Shown: piece after piece, positions 18,149 to 28,082 of the stretch
How the letters are laid out: each line of letters begins with the position of its first letter
How positions within the stretch are numbered: position 1 is the stretch's first letter
NCBI RefSeq assembly: GCF_014251655.1
Contig: NZ_CP059225.1
Coordinates: 356,028-420,027, forward strand
DNA: 64,000 bases
Reading direction: 5' to 3'
Source of the DNA: Blattabacterium cuenoti
Lineage (GTDB): Bacteria; Bacteroidota; Bacteroidia; Flavobacteriales; Blattabacteriaceae
Notes under the pieces: generated by a model
The model's input: the letters and a program-made list of their open reading frames with translations, nothing else
Told to the model about the DNA's origin: nothing
The model's database searches: none
Made by a program: the position numbers and the translations under genes

Positions 18149-20449
18149 GTGTTGAAAAAGAAAAATAGGATAAAAATAAATTCTTATTTTCGTGTACTTA
18201 TTTTTTACTTTTGGTTTTTATTTTTTATAGGTATTAGTACATTTTTTATAGTTTTTTATGCTATTTCTAAAGGATATTTAGGGACTTTGCCTAGTACCAA
18301 AGATATAGAAAATCCTACTATGGAGGTAGGATCAGAAGTATATGATTCGAATGGAATATTATTAGGTAGATTTTTTTCAGAAAATAGAACTTTAATTACT
18401 TATCAACAGTTACCAAAAAATCTTGTAAATGCTTTAATAGCAAAAGAAGATATTCGTTTTAGATATCATTCTGGGATTGATGCTAAATCTCTTCTTAGAG
18501 CTATTCTTTTACTAGGAAAAAAAGGAGGAGGTAGTACGATTTCTCAACAATTAGCAAAACTTCTTTTTACAAGAGCATCTGCAAAAAATAAATTACAAAG
18601 AATATATCAAAAACTTTTAGAGTGGATAATGGCTATTGAATTAGAAAAACGTTATACAAAAGAAGAGATTATCACTATGTATTACAATAAGTTTGATTTT
18701 TTGTATAACGCAAAAGGAATAGAGACAGCATCTCACACTTATTTTAATAAAAAAGTTTCTGAACTTAATCTAGGAGAATGCGCAATTTTAGTTGGTATGT
18801 TAGAGAATCCTTCTTTATATAATCCAAAGAATTATCCTAGTAGAGCTAAAAAACAAAGAAATTTAGTTCTATATCAAATGAAAAAATATAATTTTTTAAA
18901 TGGATTTCAATACGAAAAAGAATTAAAAAAACCCATAACAATACATTTCAAAATGCAAAAAAAAGATTTTGAATTACTTACTTATTATGGAGAATTTTTA
19001 AAAAAAGAAGTACAAGAATCTCTAAATGAATATCAAGAAAAAACTGGACTTAAGTTAAATCTTTATTCTAGTGGGTTAAAAATATATACATCTATAGATG
19101 CTAAAATGCAAGATCTTGCAGAAAAGGCTGTTCGTAAACATCTAACTAAATTACAAATTTTATTTAATCACTTTCAAAAAAAAAATAAAAATGCTCCATT
19201 TTCAAATATTTCTCAGGAGAAAACCAAAAGAATTCTTACATCCTCTATGCATAGAAATCCTTTGTATCAAAATTTAAAACAAAAAGGGTTTACTGAAGAA
19301 AAAATCATAGAAGAATTTAAAAAACCACAATTAATAAGATTATTTACTTGGAATGGATCTAAAAAAGTACTAATATCTCCTTGGAATTTTATTCGTTATC
19401 AAAAAAGTATTATTCAAGCAGGATTATTATCTATTGAACCATCTACAGGATTTATAAAATCATGGGTAGGAGGAGTGGATTTTAATTATTTTCAATATGA
19501 TCATGTAGCACAAACACAACGACAAGTTGGTTCTGTTTTTAAACCTATTTTATATGCAACAGCTATTAATGAATTACATTATAATCCTTGTACAAGAATT
19601 TCTAATGAAAAATTTCATTTAGGAAAATGGAATCCTAGAAATTCTAATGGAAAATATGGAGGAACTTTTACATTAAAAGATGGATTAGCTTTTTCCGTTA
19701 ATACTATTTCAGCTCGTATTATATCACAAGTTACTCCAGGACCAGTAATACAATTAGCTAAGAAAATGGGAATTGAGTCATCCATACCAGATCATTTATC
19801 TATAGCATTAGGTGCTGCGGATTTAACCTTGTATGAAATGACTGGAGCATTTAATACATTTACCAATTATGGTATTTATTTAAAACCTAGTTTATTAGTA
19901 AAAATAGAAGATGAAAATGGAAATTTAATTAAAGAACATATAGACATTAGCAGAAGACAAGTTTTTAGTGAAGAAGTAGCATATATCATGTTAAAATTAA
20001 TGCAAGGAGTAGTTCAATATGGAACAGCTAATAGATTAAAAAAATATTATAATATTATAGGAGACGTAGTTGGAAAAACTGGAACTACCAATGAAAATTC
20101 AGACGGATGGTTTATAGGAATGGTTCCAAATTTAACAACTGGTGTTTGGGTAGGGTGGGAAGATCGATTTACTCATTTTGATAATATTAAGTTTGGGCAA
20201 GGAGCAAATATGGCTTTACCTATATGGGCATATTATATGAACAGTTTATATAAAAAAATGAATTTAATTTATTATGAAAAATTATTATTTCGTAAACCAA
20301 AAAATTATCAATATCATTGGGAAAAATGTGAAGAAAGTATCTTAGATCAAGAAGAAAAAAAGGATAAAGAAGAAGAAGATTCTTTAGAAGAAATTATTGA
20401 TATTAATAATAATTTAAATACGGAAAATAATAAATATTACGATAAATAA
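18149..20449 (+). CDS. mrcA: Penicillin-binding protein 1A (bifunctional glycosyltransferase/transpeptidase)
   Basis: Class A penicillin-binding protein of 766 residues that polymerises and cross-links peptidoglycan on the outer face of the inner membrane. One N-terminal membrane segment covers about residues 13-38. The GT51 domain has the catalytic glutamate in KEDIRFRYHSGID (about 98) and GGGSTISQQLAKLLFT (about 128). The transpeptidase domain has the SxxK serine in RQVGSVFKP (about 460), SVNTIS (about 515) and KTGTT (about 640). The start is GTG at 18149 (TTG at 18152 is also possible). An acidic tail follows the transpeptidase domain. It shows that this symbiont keeps murein synthesis. 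Confidence 0.95.
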   Translation: MLKKKNRIKINSYFRVLIFYFWFLFFIGISTFFIVFYAISKGYLGTLPSTKDIENPTMEVGSEVYDSNGILLGRFFSENRTLITYQQLPKNLVNALIAKEDIRFRYHSGIDAKSLLRAILLLGKKGGGSTISQQLAKLLFTRASAKNKLQRIYQKLLEWIMAIELEKRYTKEEIITMYYNKFDFLYNAKGIETASHTYFNKKVSELNLGECAILVGMLENPSLYNPKNYPSRAKKQRNLVLYQMKKYNFLNGFQYEKELKKPITIHFKMQKKDFELLTYYGEFLKKEVQESLNEYQEKTGLKLNLYSSGLKIYTSIDAKMQDLAEKAVRKHLTKLQILFNHFQKKNKNAPFSNISQEKTKRILTSSMHRNPLYQNLKQKGFTEEKIIEEFKKPQLIRLFTWNGSKKVLISPWNFIRYQKSIIQAGLLSIEPSTGFIKSWVGGVDFNYFQYDHVAQTQRQVGSVFKPILYATAINELHYNPCTRISNEKFHLGKWNPRNSNGKYGGTFTLKDGLAFSVNTISARIISQVTPGPVIQLAKKMGIESSIPDHLSIALGAADLTLYEMTGAFNTFTNYGIYLKPSLLVKIEDENGNLIKEHIDISRRQVFSEEVAYIMLKLMQGVVQYGTANRLKKYYNIIGDVVGKTGTTNENSDGWFIGMVPNLTTGVWVGWEDRFTHFDNIKFGQGANMALPIWAYYMNSLYKKMNLIYYEKLLFRKPKNYQYHWEKCEESILDQEEKKDKEEEDSLEEIIDINNNLNTENNKYYDK

Positions 20450-20473
20450 TAATTATTATTAATCTATGATTTT

Positions 20474-21448
20474 ATGATCAAAAAAATATTAATTTTAGAG
20501 AAAGGACATCCTTTTATTAAGTATAAATTACAAAAAAAAGGATTTATTTGTGATGAAAATTATAAGCATTCAATTAATAAAATTGATATATCTATGTATG
20601 ATGGAATCATTTTAAGAAGTAGGTTAAAAATAGATAAACAATTTATTGATAGAGCTGAAAATTTAAAATTTATAGCTCGTATTGGATCTGGTACAGAAAA
20701 TATAGATAAAAATAATGCTTTTCAAAAAGGAATTACTTTAATTTCTTCTCCAGAAGGGAATAAGGATGCTGTAGCAGAACATGCTATAGGAATGCTTTTG
20801 TGTGTGAAAAATCATATAATTCGTTCTTATCAAGAAATTAAAGAGGGAATATGGAATAGAGAAAGAAATAGAGGAACAGAAATTATGGGAAAAACTATAG
20901 GGATCATTGGATATGGAAATACAGGAAAAGCTTTTGCTAAAAAACTTTCAGGATTTGATTCTAGAATATTATGTTATGATATTTTACCAAAAATAGGAGA
21001 TATTTATGCTAAACAAGTAGATATGAATACTATTTTTAGAAAATCAGACATAATAAGTTTACACGTTCCTTATACAGAAAGGACAAAAGGAATGATAAAT
21101 TCCAATTTTATTAATAAATTTTATAAATCTTTTTATTTTATAAATACTTCTCGTGGAGGATGTGTTATTACACATCATTTGGTAAAAGCATTAAATACTG
21201 GTAAGGTATATGGAGCATGTTTGGATGTATTAGAATATGAAAATTTTTCTTTTGAAAATATTTTTAATCATCATAAGCTTCCTAAAAGTTTTTTTTATTT
21301 AATTGATTCTAATAAAGTAATATTAACTCCACATATTGCTGGATGGACTAAGGAATCTAAATATAAAATGGAAAAAAAGATTGTAGAAAAAATTATTATT
21401 TTAAATAATAAATTCAAAAATTATAAAACAAAAAATTTTAATCAATAA
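20474..21448 (+). CDS. serA: D-3-phosphoglycerate dehydrogenase (short, no ACT domain)
   Basis: First step of serine synthesis, oxidising 3-phosphoglycerate with NAD. The 324-residue protein has the Rossmann motif IGIIGYGNTGKAFAKKL (about 141-157), the catalytic arginine in NTSRGGCVI (about 223), the glutamate region ACLDVLEYENFSFE (about 245) and the catalytic histidine in LTPHIAGWTKESK (about 289). There is no C-terminal ACT domain, so serine feedback of the E. coli kind is not expected. The LDVLEYE...FE variant is typical of Bacteroidetes. It lies 24 bases after mrcA and may be read with it. Serine is the substrate for the nearby CysE. Confidence 0.9.
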   Translation: MIKKILILEKGHPFIKYKLQKKGFICDENYKHSINKIDISMYDGIILRSRLKIDKQFIDRAENLKFIARIGSGTENIDKNNAFQKGITLISSPEGNKDAVAEHAIGMLLCVKNHIIRSYQEIKEGIWNRERNRGTEIMGKTIGIIGYGNTGKAFAKKLSGFDSRILCYDILPKIGDIYAKQVDMNTIFRKSDIISLHVPYTERTKGMINSNFINKFYKSFYFINTSRGGCVITHHLVKALNTGKVYGACLDVLEYENFSFENIFNHHKLPKSFFYLIDSNKVILTPHIAGWTKESKYKMEKKIVEKIIILNNKFKNYKTKNFNQ

Positions 21449-21596
21449 GATATTTCTATGATATTCTTTTGGTAAAACATGTATTAATTTTGATAATGAG
21501 AAAATTTATTAATAAATCAAAATAAATTAGATTATTTATCTAATAATACTAATATTTATTATTTTGTTATTCATTTTTTATATTTAAGTATTTTTT

Positions 21597-23282
21597 TCAA
21601 TATACATCTTTTAAATATCTTCCTTCCTTTTTCATTTTTTTTATAAATAATTTCGAATCATATTTTCCTATTTTCTGTATTATGTTATGGATTACTTTTT
21701 CAACATCTATACTCATAAAAAATTTTTTTCCACAAACATAAATGTATGCTCCATTTTTTATCCATGAAAAAAATTCTATACGATTTTCCCATATTTTATC
21801 TTGTACATATATTTTTTTTTCTTGATCTCTAGAAAAAGAAAGATTTACATGATAAAGAATTCCTTCTTTCTTCCAATTTTCGATTTCTGTTCGATATAAA
21901 AAATCTGAATCAGAATATTGATTTCCAAAAAATAACCAATTTCTACCAATACCCCCCATTACTTGTCTTTCATATAAAAAAGATCTAAAAGGAGCTATAC
22001 CAGTACCGGTTCCAATTAAAATAATATCTTTTTCTGGATTTGGTGGTAATCTAAATAAGTGATTTTGATGAATAAAAAAGGTTAATTTATCTCCTTTTTG
22101 TAATTTAGATAAAAAATTGGAGCAATGACCATATACAGTTTTTCCGTTTAATTGAAAGCTATGACGAGATACAGTTATGTGTATTTCTCCATGATGAACA
22201 TTAGGAGAAGAAGAAATAGAATATAATCTAGGTTTTATCGGTTCTATTATTTCCATAAGATTTTCTAATAAAAATTCTTTCTTCATAGGAAATTCTTTTA
22301 ATAGTTCAATAAGTTTCCATTTTTTATTTAAAGTAATATTTTTTATTCCCGAAAGAGAAGAATATTTTATTAAAAAATTATCTGATAAATAAAGAATATT
22401 TAATTTTTTTTTGAACAAATAAAATATATTATTTTTTTTATTATATTCTGCTAACTCTTTTTTTTTAGTAAAAGAAATTTCTTCTATAAGACTATCTACT
22501 TCATTTAATGGATTTTCAGGAAATATTCCTACAGAATCTCCTGGAAAATATTTAATTTTTTTTTGAATATAAATTTCTATATGATAAATTTCTTTATTAA
22601 TCCCTATTTTTTTATTGTTTAAAAGTATAACATTTAATATTTTTCCATCTATTTCTCTATTTTTTCTACATTGTTTTTTTTTTTTTACTTTATTAAAAAA
22701 GTTGAAAATTTCTAAGATCCATTGATCAGCCTTTTCTTCATAATTAATAACATCACATTTATATAATGGTATTATTCTTTTTGCACCTATTTGATACAGA
22801 CGTTTATCCACATTTATTCCTGCATTACAAAAAAAAGAATAAGATTTATCACCTAACGCCAATACACTATATTTCAAATTATTTAAAATAATATTTTTAT
22901 TATGAATAAAATTAAAAAAAGTTTTGGAAGAAGAAGGAGGGTCTCCCTCTCCATGAGTACTAATTATTATAAATAAATAATGTTCTTTTTCTAAATCTTG
23001 TAATTGATATTGATCTAAACCAATTAATCTTATCGGGAATTCTTTCTTTTTTATTTTTTTATAAACCTCAATAGCTAAATTTTTAGCATTACCTGTTTCA
23101 GTTCCATAAACTAATGTAATTTTATTTTCTATTTTTATATCTTTTTTACAAGAAGAAGATAAAAATCCGTAAATATAACCATTCATCCATATAATTTCTT
23201 TCTTAGAGGATTCATTGATTAATTTAAAAAATATTTTTTTATTGGATTCAGATAACATTATCGTCAATTTGATTTTTATCAA
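21597..23282 (-). CDS. cysJ: Sulfite reductase (NADPH) flavoprotein subunit
   Basis: Diflavin reductase that passes electrons from NADPH via FAD and FMN to the sulfite reductase hemoprotein. The 561-residue protein has a flavodoxin domain (TLVYGTETGNAKNLAIEVYK near residue 59, STHGEGDPPSSSKTFF near 110), the FAD motif RLYSISSSPNVHHG (about 352), the NADPH loop IGTGTGIAPFRSFLYE (about 419) and the terminal RYLKDVY seen in CysJ proteins. The start may be the later ATG (MLSESNKK, about 23258). An in-frame A13 tract lies at 22674-22686. cysI is not in the window. It is downstream of cysK by 392 bases on the same strand and belongs to the same sulfur assimilation theme. Confidence 0.93.
   Translation of the reverse strand: MIKIKLTIMLSESNKKIFFKLINESSKKEIIWMNGYIYGFLSSSCKKDIKIENKITLVYGTETGNAKNLAIEVYKKIKKKEFPIRLIGLDQYQLQDLEKEHYLFIIISTHGEGDPPSSSKTFFNFIHNKNIILNNLKYSVLALGDKSYSFFCNAGINVDKRLYQIGAKRIIPLYKCDVINYEEKADQWILEIFNFFNKVKKKKQCRKNREIDGKILNVILLNNKKIGINKEIYHIEIYIQKKIKYFPGDSVGIFPENPLNEVDSLIEEISFTKKKELAEYNKKNNIFYLFKKKLNILYLSDNFLIKYSSLSGIKNITLNKKWKLIELLKEFPMKKEFLLENLMEIIEPIKPRLYSISSSPNVHHGEIHITVSRHSFQLNGKTVYGHCSNFLSKLQKGDKLTFFIHQNHLFRLPPNPEKDIILIGTGTGIAPFRSFLYERQVMGGIGRNWLFFGNQYSDSDFLYRTEIENWKKEGILYHVNLSFSRDQEKKIYVQDKIWENRIEFFSWIKNGAYIYVCGKKFFMSIDVEKVIHNIIQKIGKYDSKLFIKKMKKEGRYLKDVY
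22674..22686 (-). repeat. In-frame A13 tract inside cysJ
   Basis: Thirteen T on plus, thirteen A on the coding strand, encoding part of VKKKKQC. Among the longest homopolymers I noted, and it is in frame as written. Slippage here would put part of the transcripts out of frame. Confidence 0.95.
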
Positions 23283-23674
23283 ATATGAATATAATCCGAA
23301 ATAATTATCCCATATAATTATGAATTATATCATTTTTTTTATTATAAATTCATCATTTATTAATGAACTTTTTTTTTAAATAAATTCAAAAATATTATAA
23401 CTAAATTTAGTATCATAAATTTATTTTTTTTTTAATAAAAAAACAAATTTTATCGATTCTATCTATTTTATAAATAATGTTTACCTTAATTTTGAAATTA
23501 TTAATTTTTATATAATTTTTTTTACAAAATATCAAACAATTTTTGATTTATTTCCTAACTAACTTAGTTTAATCCCGATTGATTACTAAATCTAATTCCT
23601 AAAATTAGGATATGATTTTTTTAAATTAATAATTTTTATAAAAAAATTAAATTGGATTATATCTTAATTTTTTT
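23283..23674. other. 392-base spacer between cysK and cysJ, no gene seen
   Basis: Both flanking genes are on the minus strand. No open frame or recognisable protein remnant was seen in the frames I read. It contains a small inverted repeat TCCTAAAATTAGGA (about 23598-23611) and long A/T runs. It may carry a cysJ promoter, or be eroded sequence from a lost gene. I cannot tell which. Confidence 0.6.
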
Positions 23675-24583
23675 CTAGAAAAGACCATCTACTGAAATGT
23701 ATCTTTCTCCTGTATCATAATTAAACGTTAATATAATAGATTTTTCGGATAAATGAGATAGTTGTTTATTTATAGCCGATAAAGACGCTCCTGTAGATAT
23801 TCCTACAAGAATACCTTCTTTATTTGCTGTTTTTCTAACAAAATCAAAAGCTTCTTCTTTAGAAACTAAAAAAGATCCATCTAATATTTTTACGTTTAAA
23901 ATAGACGGAATAAAACCTGCACCTAATCCTTGTAGAAAATGTGGACTGGATTTCCCACTAGATATTACTGGAGATTCTATAGGTTCCACAGAAAAAATTT
24001 TTATATTAGGAAATTTATTTTTTAGAACTTCTCCAATTCCAGTAATGTGTCCTCCTGTCCCTACTCCTGTAATAAAGTAATCTATTCCTTCAGGAAAATC
24101 TTTTATTATTTCTTTTGCAGTTATTATCTTATGAGTATTTGTATTAGAAATATTATCAAATTGTCTTGGCATCCAAGAATTTGGAATAGTATTGATTAAT
24201 TCTTTTGCTTTCTGAATAGCTCCTATCATTCCTTTATCTTTCGGAGTAAGAATAAATTTGGATCCAAAAATAGAAAATAATTTTCTTCTTTCTATACTCA
24301 TTGATTCTGGCATAACTAGAATAAGACGATATCCTTTTACAGCACAAACTATAGAAAGTCCTATTCCCGTATTACCGGAAGTAGGTTCTATAATGATATC
24401 TCCTTTATGAAGAAGACCTTCCCGCTCTGCATCTTCTATCATAGATAGTGCTATTCTATCTTTTAGACTTCCTCCTGGATTACTTTTTTCTAATTTCATC
24501 CATACTTGATGATTAGGATATAACTTATTGAGACGTATATGAGGAGTATTACCAATAGTTTTTAAAATACTATCAACTTTCAT
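23675..24583 (-). CDS. cysK: Cysteine synthase (O-acetylserine sulfhydrylase)
   Basis: PLP enzyme that makes cysteine from O-acetylserine and sulfide. The 302-residue chain has the PLP lysine in [14 protein letters not shown] (about residue 42), the substrate loop [12 protein letters not shown] (about 67), the phosphate-binding [15 protein letters not shown] (about 173) and [11 protein letters not shown] (about 260). Length is normal for CysK/CysM, and assignment between the two paralogues is by context. It follows cysE by 8 bases on the same strand. The pair forms the cysteine synthase module, possibly as a physical complex. Confidence 0.95.
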   Translation of the reverse strand: MKVDSILKTIGNTPHIRLNKLYPNHQVWMKLEKSNPGGSLKDRIALSMIEDAEREGLLHKGDIIIEPTSGNTGIGLSIVCAVKGYRLILVMPESMSIERRKLFSIFGSKFILTPKDKGMIGAIQKAKELINTIPNSWMPRQFDNISNTNTHKIITAKEIIKDFPEGIDYFITGVGTGGHITGIGEVLKNKFPNIKIFSVEPIESPVISSGKSSPHFLQGLGAGFIPSILNVKILDGSFLVSKEEAFDFVRKTANKEGILVGISTGASLSAINKQLSHLSEKSIILTFNYDTGERYISVDGLF

Positions 24584-24591
24584 TTCTTTTT

Positions 24592-25416
24592 TTATATTGT
24601 GAAATTTATAGAATTAGAAAGTGGAATGTTATTTCTCATTTTTGTTTCATTTTTTTGATACACTATAGAAAAAGGAGGAATACTTCGTGTAATCCAAACA
24701 TTTCCTCCAAGAATACTATCATGACCTACTACAGTTTTTCCTCCTAAAATAGTAGCTCCTGCATAAATAGTTACTTTATCTTCTATAGTAGGATGACGTT
24801 TTTTATTTTGTAATTTTTTATCTACATGAATAGCTCCTAGAGTAACTCCTTGATATATTTTAACTTTTTCTCCTATATTTGTACTGGAACCTATAACAAT
24901 ACCAGTTCCATGATCAATTGCAAAAGCTTTTCCTATTTTTGCAGATGCATGAATATCTACTCCGGTTTTACTATGTGCATATTCTGTAATTAATCTTGGA
25001 ATAATTGGAATATTTTGAATATGTAATTGATGTGCTATTCTATACAATGCAGTAGCAAAAAATCCAGGATAAGAAAGAAAAATTTCTTCTATTACTGTTG
25101 CTGCTGGATCCGATTCTAATATAGCATGAGCATCTATAATCAATGTTTGGTAAATATTAGGAATTTCTGAAAAAAAACTTTTGGAAATATTTATAGAATT
25201 TTTTGAATCAATATTTAAATCAATAAGAATTTCGTATAATATATTTTGTAATTTTTTGTAATCATTTTCTAGATAAATTATATCATTTAAAAGTTTTTTA
25301 TCAGGAGTAAATAAAAGATAAAATAATTTTTTTACAAAATTTTCGGATTTTTTCTTATTAGGGATAAATTTTTTATTTTTATTATTTTCAAATATGGTAC
25401 TTAAAAAACTTAACAT
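24592..25416 (-). CDS. cysE: Serine O-acetyltransferase
   Basis: Acetylates serine with acetyl-CoA to give O-acetylserine for CysK. The 274-residue protein has an N-terminal helical region and a C-terminal left-handed beta-helix of hexapeptide repeats. Visible active-site elements are [19 protein letters not shown] with the catalytic Asp and His, [16 protein letters not shown] and [20 protein letters not shown]. The N-terminus is lysine-rich and longer than in E. coli, as usual in Bacteroidetes. It is the first gene of the cysE-cysK pair, preceded by a 530-base spacer that should contain its promoter. Confidence 0.95.
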   Translation of the reverse strand: MLSFLSTIFENNKNKKFIPNKKKSENFVKKLFYLLFTPDKKLLNDIIYLENDYKKLQNILYEILIDLNIDSKNSINISKSFFSEIPNIYQTLIIDAHAILESDPAATVIEEIFLSYPGFFATALYRIAHQLHIQNIPIIPRLITEYAHSKTGVDIHASAKIGKAFAIDHGTGIVIGSSTNIGEKVKIYQGVTLGAIHVDKKLQNKKRHPTIEDKVTIYAGATILGGKTVVGHDSILGGNVWITRSIPPFSIVYQKNETKMRNNIPLSNSINFTI

Positions 25417-25946
25417 TTATTTCATTTTTATGATTGAATCATATACATTCTATTGATAAATTTTTATCATAATTAATATTCTAAATTAGAATGACTTACG
25501 ACATAATTCTTACCTACAAATAATATATGTAAATTTTTTATCCAATCACTTTTAAAGTGATATTTTTATTATTGTTAATTATTATTATTAATTTAGGAAA
25601 GTAAAAAATATGTGATGTTATAGTATAGATAAAATAATTATATAAAAAAATTTCGATAAAAAATTCTATTGTAACTTTTTTTTTTACAAAATTATTCATT
25701 AAGATTATTTATCTACTATCAGATGATATTTACTAATTATATTGAACATAGTTTAATTTTTTCTCAAACATAAGATTTTTTATCTTATTCTGTAATAGAA
25801 TAATCTATTTTTTTTATATAAAATCGTATATTCACAAAATAATTCATCTATTTATTATATAGATCTAATCAAACAAGGTAAAAATACAAATATAGTAATT
25901 TCTTTTTTTTTATTACATGTTTATAATAAATAGTAAAAAAAGAATT
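25417..25946. other. 530-base spacer with several short inverted repeats, no gene
   Basis: Lies between the 3' end of menE and the 5' end of cysE, both on the minus strand. No open frame of note. Seven-bp inverted repeats with tiny loops occur at 25454-25469, 25478-25492, 25545-25561, 25770-25788 and 25785-25803, the last two sharing bases so that only one can form at a time. In DNA this AT-rich a few such repeats are expected by chance, so function is uncertain. The cysE promoter and the men operon transcript end should be here. Confidence 0.6.
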
Positions 25947-26990
25947 TTACCAAGAAAATGTTTTTATTAAACTTTTAGTAGTCTCTTTTCTTTTTATTTT
26001 TCCTAGTGGATTTTCTATAAAATGAGAAATAAAAAAAATATTTTTTGGTTTATAAAACTTTTTTTTTCCATTAAAAACAAATTCTGGTATTTTTAAAGAA
26101 AAAGGGTTTCCCTCTATAATAAGAATAATTTTTTCTCCTAGAATTTTATCTGGTATAGATGATATAAAAAATCGTTTATCAAAAGGAATAAAATGACTTA
26201 TTTTTTTTTCTACTAATTCAGGAATAATTTTTATTCCTCCACTATTAATAATATTGTCATATCTTCCTATCCAAACAAATGTATTATTGGAAATAATACG
26301 AACAATATCATTGGTTTGAATAAATTTATCCATACAACACGTAGAAAAAATACCTAAACAATTTCTTTTATCTATACTTATATTTATATCATCAAATGAT
26401 TGATAAAAAGAATGTTCTCTAACTCCATTAATTTTTTTTATAGCTATATGACCTAGAGTTTCTGTCATTCCATAAGTTGCATAACAAATTGTTGAAATTT
26501 TTTTCAATTTTTTTTCTAAAAAATTTGGAATAGAACTCCCTCCTATCAAAAGAATTTTGATATACTTTAAGTATTTTAAACTAAAAAAAACTTGCATAGG
26601 AACCATTGAAGATATATCAAAATATTTATTTATATTTTTTAATGGATTAGATGATGGAGGTATACAATATATTTTCCATTTAAAAATAATAGCTCTAACT
26701 AAAAACATTTTAGCAGCTATAAAACCTGCAGATAGACATAATAAACCTTTAATTTTTTTTTTTTCTAATTTCAAAAAATGTACGGTTTTTATAGCCCTTT
26801 CTATCATATATTTTTTCTCTAAAAATATTTTTTTAGGAGTTCCTGTTGTTCCAGAAGTAGAAATCATTAATATTGGATTATTTTTATACCAATTATTCAG
26901 GAAAGAAAAAATATCCTTTTTCCAATTAGAGTTATTTTTTTCTATATCATAAAAATAAAATTTTTCTTTATTAGAAAAATCTATCCACAT
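25947..26990 (-). CDS. menE: 2-succinylbenzoate--CoA ligase (short form)
   Basis: Adenylate-forming ligase that activates o-succinylbenzoate with ATP and CoA for menaquinone synthesis. The 347-residue chain is short for the superfamily (E. coli MenE 451) but keeps the phosphate loop MISTSGTTGTPKK (about residue 43), ATYGMTETLGHI (about 172), the adenine/hinge aspartate in WIGRYDNIINSGGIKI (about 240) and a reduced C-terminal domain ending NPLGKIKRKE with the catalytic lysine. The compact form is usual in flavobacteria. It is last in the menB-menA-hydrolase-menC-menE operon, 4 bases after menC. Confidence 0.92.
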   Translation of the reverse strand: MWIDFSNKEKFYFYDIEKNNSNWKKDIFSFLNNWYKNNPILMISTSGTTGTPKKIFLEKKYMIERAIKTVHFLKLEKKKIKGLLCLSAGFIAAKMFLVRAIIFKWKIYCIPPSSNPLKNINKYFDISSMVPMQVFFSLKYLKYIKILLIGGSSIPNFLEKKLKKISTICYATYGMTETLGHIAIKKINGVREHSFYQSFDDINISIDKRNCLGIFSTCCMDKFIQTNDIVRIISNNTFVWIGRYDNIINSGGIKIIPELVEKKISHFIPFDKRFFISSIPDKILGEKIILIIEGNPFSLKIPEFVFNGKKKFYKPKNIFFISHFIENPLGKIKRKETTKSLIKTFSW

Positions 26991-26994
26991 TTTT

Positions 26995-28080
26995 TTATAT
27001 TTTTATTTTCCATTTTAATAATGGATTATACCAAATGGAACCTTTTTTTATTTCTAAAGGAGATTCCCAATTATTTATATATAAAAATCCTGTATTTAAT
27101 CCATGAACATTAATCTTATTTTTATATTTTTTATCAATGATAAAAGTCCATTGAGCAATAGCATTAATTCCTATATTACTTTCTAAAGAAGAACTAATCC
27201 ACCATTTTATTTCTCTTTTTTTAGCTTCTAATATCCATTCTTTAGATCCAAAAAAACCACCATTAATACTAGGTTTTATCACTATATATTTAGGCTTTAT
27301 AAAATCTAATAATCTTTTTTTATTTTCTAAATTATTTATACCCTTTAATTCTTCATCTAAAGCTATAGGAATTTTTGATTGTTTGCATATTTCCGACATA
27401 TATTTCCAGTTTCCGGATAAAATAGGTTGTTCTATTGAACAAACCATATTTAATTCATAAAGTTTATTTAAATAAAATAAGGTATCTTTTACATTATTAA
27501 AACAACCATTTGCATCTATTCGTATTTTTGCAATTGGATATTTTTTTTTTATCTTTTTTAATATAAAATATTGATAGTTAAAAAGTTTTGTATTTATTTT
27601 TATTTTTATAAATGAAAAACCTTCCATAATTTTATCTCCTATATATTTCATTACATTATTTTCTTTCTTTTTATTAAAAGAATTCAACCATATTAATCCA
27701 TTTACAGGAACTCCTTCTTTTCCATTTACAAATTTAGAATTATATAGTACTGGAAATTTATTTTTTAAACTTAACAAAACTTGCTCTAATCCAAATAAAA
27801 TAGACGGATATGAAATATATTTATGATAATAACATATTTTGGTTTTTTTTAAAGAAATTACTTTTTTATAAACTTTATCTAATTCTTCTTTAAATTTAAA
27901 TTGATTTGAATCTTTAAAAGTATCTAATAGAGGATTACACTCCCCTATTCCTATTATTTTATTATTTTTTTTTAATACAAAGAACCAAATCGTATTTGTT
28001 ATAAAAGTTCTATTAGAATTAAATATTTTATTTTTCAAATAAAAAGTTTTTTCTTTTAAAAAAAAATTTTTTTTATTCAT
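26995..28080 (-). CDS. menC: o-Succinylbenzoate synthase
   Basis: Enolase-superfamily dehydratase making o-succinylbenzoate from SHCHC in menaquinone synthesis. The 361-residue protein shows the superfamily residues in order: FIKIKI (catalytic Lys, about residue 158), RIDANGCF (metal Asp, about 188), SIEQPI (Glu, about 216), ALDEELKG (Asp, about 239) and VIKPSING (Lys, about 264). The N-terminal capping domain is lysine/phenylalanine-rich but recognisable (GIGECNPL). It lies 2 bases after the metallo-hydrolase gene and 4 before menE. Confidence 0.92.
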   Translation of the reverse strand: MNKKNFFLKEKTFYLKNKIFNSNRTFITNTIWFFVLKKNNKIIGIGECNPLLDTFKDSNQFKFKEELDKVYKKVISLKKTKICYYHKYISYPSILFGLEQVLLSLKNKFPVLYNSKFVNGKEGVPVNGLIWLNSFNKKKENNVMKYIGDKIMEGFSFIKIKINTKLFNYQYFILKKIKKKYPIAKIRIDANGCFNNVKDTLFYLNKLYELNMVCSIEQPILSGNWKYMSEICKQSKIPIALDEELKGINNLENKKRLLDFIKPKYIVIKPSINGGFFGSKEWILEAKKREIKWWISSSLESNIGINAIAQWTFIIDKKYKNKINVHGLNTGFLYINNWESPLEIKKGSIWYNPLLKWKIKI

Positions 28081-28082
28081 AT

